Shown: piece by piece, positions 16,529-18,179 of the stretch
Position numbering within the stretch: the stretch's first letter is position 1
Layout: each line of letters opens with the position of its first letter
Origin: Willaertia magna
Taxonomy: Eukaryota; Heterolobosea; Eutetramitea; Acrasida; Naegleriidae
Reading direction: 5' to 3'
Assembly: GCA_902984215.1 (NCBI GenBank)
Contig: CADWAF010000594.1
Location: 1 to 18,179 of the forward strand
DNA length: 18,179 bases
Made by a program: the position numbers and the translations under genes
The notes under the pieces: model-generated
Seen by the model: the letters and a program-made list of their open reading frames with translations, nothing else
What the model was told of the DNA's origin: nothing
The model's database searches: none

Positions 16529-17597
16529 AAAGGATATATTGACATTGACAAATGACGTTATTTTTTATTATTTTATTGTACAACAAATTGTAAAGTCAAA
16601 TAAAAAAACGGAAAATAAAAATATTTTACAATATGTTATTGTAAAGAAAGATTTAGAATTTGAATTTAAAGAAGCCAAAGATTACAATAATATTGACGAT
16701 AAATATATAGATTACAATAAAGATTACAATGAAGATTACAACAGTGAAGATTATAGTCAATTAACAAATGAAGAAAAAAAATTAAATTTAATTAAAAATT
16801 TAAAAATAGAACCATTTAATGATATTTCATCAAATTTAACTGATTTATTAAATAAAACTTTACAAGAAAATACAATGACATTATTTACAAAATCAACCGT
16901 TACAAAATTATCAAATTATACAACTAATAAATTATTAGAATTTATTAAAGAAAGTAAACAACCTCTATTTATAGAAATAAATAATAATAATTCTACTAAT
17001 AATAATAATGTAAGTGATAATAATGAATATGAAATTAAAGAAATAAAAAGAAAATTAGACTTTACAACAGATATTCATACAACGTTGTATACTAGTAATA
17101 ATAATTTTAATAATTATAATAATAATATGAATTTATATAGTAGTGATAAAAATAATAATTTAAATAAAGAAATTATTTCTTCTATTGAATATAGAATTAT
17201 TCAAGGTAGAATATTAAAAGATGATCCAATCTATTGTTATGGTAAAATAAAACGTAATGTTGATAACAATACTACTGCTAATGTTAATTTTAATGATGAT
17301 GATAATAATAATAATACTATTTACAGTAGCAGCAATGACAACAATGATAGTGGTGAGAGCGATAATATTGTTGACAATAATAATAGTTATAATAGTAAAA
17401 ATAATAATAGTTATGGTAATATTAGTGGTAACGTTAGTGGGGCAGAAGAGAGAAAGGAATTTTCATTTATTCCATTAATTGTAATGTCTGGAAAAGATGA
17501 TAGTAATTTAAAACAAACATTGAAATTGGAAAGAACAAGTAGTGAGGTAATGTTTTTAATTGGTTCGGCAATTTTTCTTTATGCCTTTTTCAAATAA
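16518..17597 (+). CDS. Asn-rich membrane protein with possible GIDE (MUL1-like) domain
   Basis: An intronless 359-aa protein. Residues about 55-82 are Asp/Tyr/Asn-rich, and two long Asn-rich stretches (163-220 and 248-307) interrupt it. Between and after them are ordered pieces: SSIEYRIIQGRILKDDPIYC (220-239) and EFSFIPLIVMSG (313-324). Then come a charged stretch and a C-terminal hydrophobic helix (343-358) ending FFK. The order of these pieces, an E-x3-x-G strand with G-x-I, a P-x-I-x-S strand, a Leu-rich linker and a membrane helix, resembles the GIDE domain of mitochondrial/chloroplast E3 ligases such as MUL1 and SP1. No RING follows, so it could not act as such a ligase. Domain assignment is weak; the tail-anchor-like helix is clear. 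ATG is the first in frame. Confidence 0.6.
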   Translation: MENEKDILTLTNDVIFYYFIVQQIVKSNKKTENKNILQYVIVKKDLEFEFKEAKDYNNIDDKYIDYNKDYNEDYNSEDYSQLTNEEKKLNLIKNLKIEPFNDISSNLTDLLNKTLQENTMTLFTKSTVTKLSNYTTNKLLEFIKESKQPLFIEINNNNSTNNNNVSDNNEYEIKEIKRKLDFTTDIHTTLYTSNNNFNNYNNNMNLYSSDKNNNLNKEIISSIEYRIIQGRILKDDPIYCYGKIKRNVDNNTTANVNFNDDDNNNNTIYSSSNDNNDSGESDNIVDNNNSYNSKNNNSYGNISGNVSGAEERKEFSFIPLIVMSGKDDSNLKQTLKLERTSSEVMFLIGSAIFLYAFFK

Positions 17598-17647
17598 TTA
17601 TTTTACAAAATAAAATTTCAATACAAATGTTTCTTGAAGATATTTAA

Positions 17648-17661
17648 CCAAAAATAAAAAA
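17648..17661 (-). terminator. Pol III T-run after 5S rRNA
   Basis: On the 5S strand the gene end runs straight into TTTTTTATTTTT, a standard RNA polymerase III stop. Confidence 0.75.
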
Positions 17662-17778
17662 TCTACAGCACTACAGGTTCCCGAGAAGTCTCCCATCTCA
17701 GTACTAATGTAGCCCTACTGTGCTTAACTTCTCAAATCGGACGGGATGAGGTGCTTTCACAGTGGTATGGCCGTAGAT
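17661..17778 (-). rRNA. 5S ribosomal RNA
   Basis: A 118-nt gene on the minus strand. It starts ATCTACGGCCATACCACTG and carries the conserved internal control-region sequence GAAGTTAAGCA and GATGGGAGACTTC. It ends GTGCTGTAGAT. The first and last nine bases pair to form helix I, which sets the ends. RNA polymerase III with TFIIIA should transcribe it. It stands alone here rather than in an rDNA unit. Confidence 0.95.
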
Positions 17779-18094
17779 ATTCATATTGAATTTAAAAGCA
17801 CTAAAAAAGATTTTTTTTTTTTCTTTTCTTAACGATTTATATTGTAATTCATTTATGCCCTTAAAGAGGTCTTAAAAAGGAAATATTAGAGTATAATATT
17901 ATATAGGTGCTTTCACAGTGGTATGGCCGTAGATGTTATTGATTTAATCACAAACAGTATAAAACGTTGAAACTGTTTGCCAATTCATCCGGATGATTGT
18001 TTGAATGCATATTAACAAAAATGTTTTAAACATTGATAGGTAGTGTTGTTCTTAAAACCAGGTGTTTAAAGGTTAACTTTGGTTTTATTGAAAG
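17779..18094. other. Intergenic stretch upstream of 5S
   Basis: 316 nt with no gene supported apart from the 30-bp 5S fragment at 17905-17934. The remainder is ordinary AT-rich DNA with a T run at about 17811-17826. Confidence 0.6.
17905..17934 (-). pseudogene. 30-bp duplicate of the 5S rRNA 5' end
   Basis: This segment is identical over 30 bases to 17749-17778, the first 30 nt of the 5S gene, in the same orientation and 156 bp upstream of it. It lacks the internal promoter, so it cannot be a transcribed 5S copy. The match stops abruptly on both sides. It is a truncated relic or a duplication by-product. Confidence 0.9.
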
Positions 18095-18178
18095 TTACAT
18101 CTTGAAGGTTTTTAATCTTTCCAAATATTGTAGCCATCTATTCTTTTGTTCTTGGTGAAACTTCATTTGTTTTTCATG
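18095..18178 (-). CDS. 3' end of a minus-strand gene, cut by the window edge
   Basis: An open minus-strand frame enters from the right edge. It ends QEQKNRWLQYLERLKTFKM at TAA (18095-18097). Its 27 residues are charged and helix-forming, with no stop back to the edge, and its codon use resembles the other genes. No family can be named from so short a piece, and it may be the last exon only. Confidence 0.45.
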   Translation of the reverse strand, partial: HEKQMKFHQEQKNRWLQYLERLKTFKM

Positions 18179-18179
18179 C

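Noticed and set aside
17257..17478. Very hydrophobic 73-codon frame in the Asn-rich gene
   Set aside because: It is the alternate frame of AAT/GAT repeats, which always reads as Ile/Met; not a membrane protein.
1..18179. CRISPR array, phage or bacterial operon
   Set aside because: Spliceosomal introns, an intron-bearing tRNA, NDC80 and E1 show eukaryotic nuclear DNA; no spaced repeats are present.

Overview
The window is nuclear DNA from an AT-rich eukaryote. Six introns can be placed by protein continuity, and every one starts with GTAAGT and ends in AG. Start codons sit behind A-rich leaders. Several proteins carry Asn, Gln or Thr runs. TAA and TAG end genes as in the standard code. A tRNA-Tyr with a 10-nt intron, a tRNA-Thr and a lone 5S rRNA gene are scattered among protein genes. 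This fits a free-living protist, such as an amoeboid lineage (dictyostelid-like or heterolobosean-like). I cannot name the species from the sequence.

Layout, left to right. A two-exon gene (306-1971, +) encodes a predicted permuted papain-fold thiol hydrolase. It converges on a two-exon tankyrase-type PARP (3172-2069, -). Next is a nucleoside hydrolase (4544-3285, -). A 0.8-kb tract of about 4% G+C (about 4800-5580) runs up to tRNA-Thr (5633-5704). Beyond that lie the last two exons of a medium-chain dehydrogenase with no body (6049-5740, -), probably a gene relic. The kinetochore gene NDC80 (8030-6264, -) has a perfect E2F-type site just upstream and is divergent from a Rieske oxygenase of the PaO type (8415-9909, +). 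A secreted cystatin (10023-10397, +) is followed after only 17 nt by a caffeoyl-CoA-type O-methyltransferase whose start cannot be found. Next come tRNA-Tyr, a three-exon ARF/ARL GTPase (12144-11286, -), an intronless 1203-aa ubiquitin E1 (15991-12380, -), an Asn-rich membrane protein with a possible GIDE/MUL1-like domain (16518-17597, +), 5S rRNA (17778-17661, -) with a 30-nt duplicate of its 5' end, and the tail of another minus-strand gene at the right edge.

The genes do not form an operon or an obvious defence or mobile system. They are mostly housekeeping functions: ubiquitin activation, kinetochore, small GTPase and ADP-ribosylation. The points most worth a second look are the orphan dehydrogenase exons, the O-methyltransferase with an in-frame TGA where its start should be, the near-GC-free tract, the E2F site at NDC80, the tankyrase-like catalytic domain without tankyrase repeats, and the 5S fragment.
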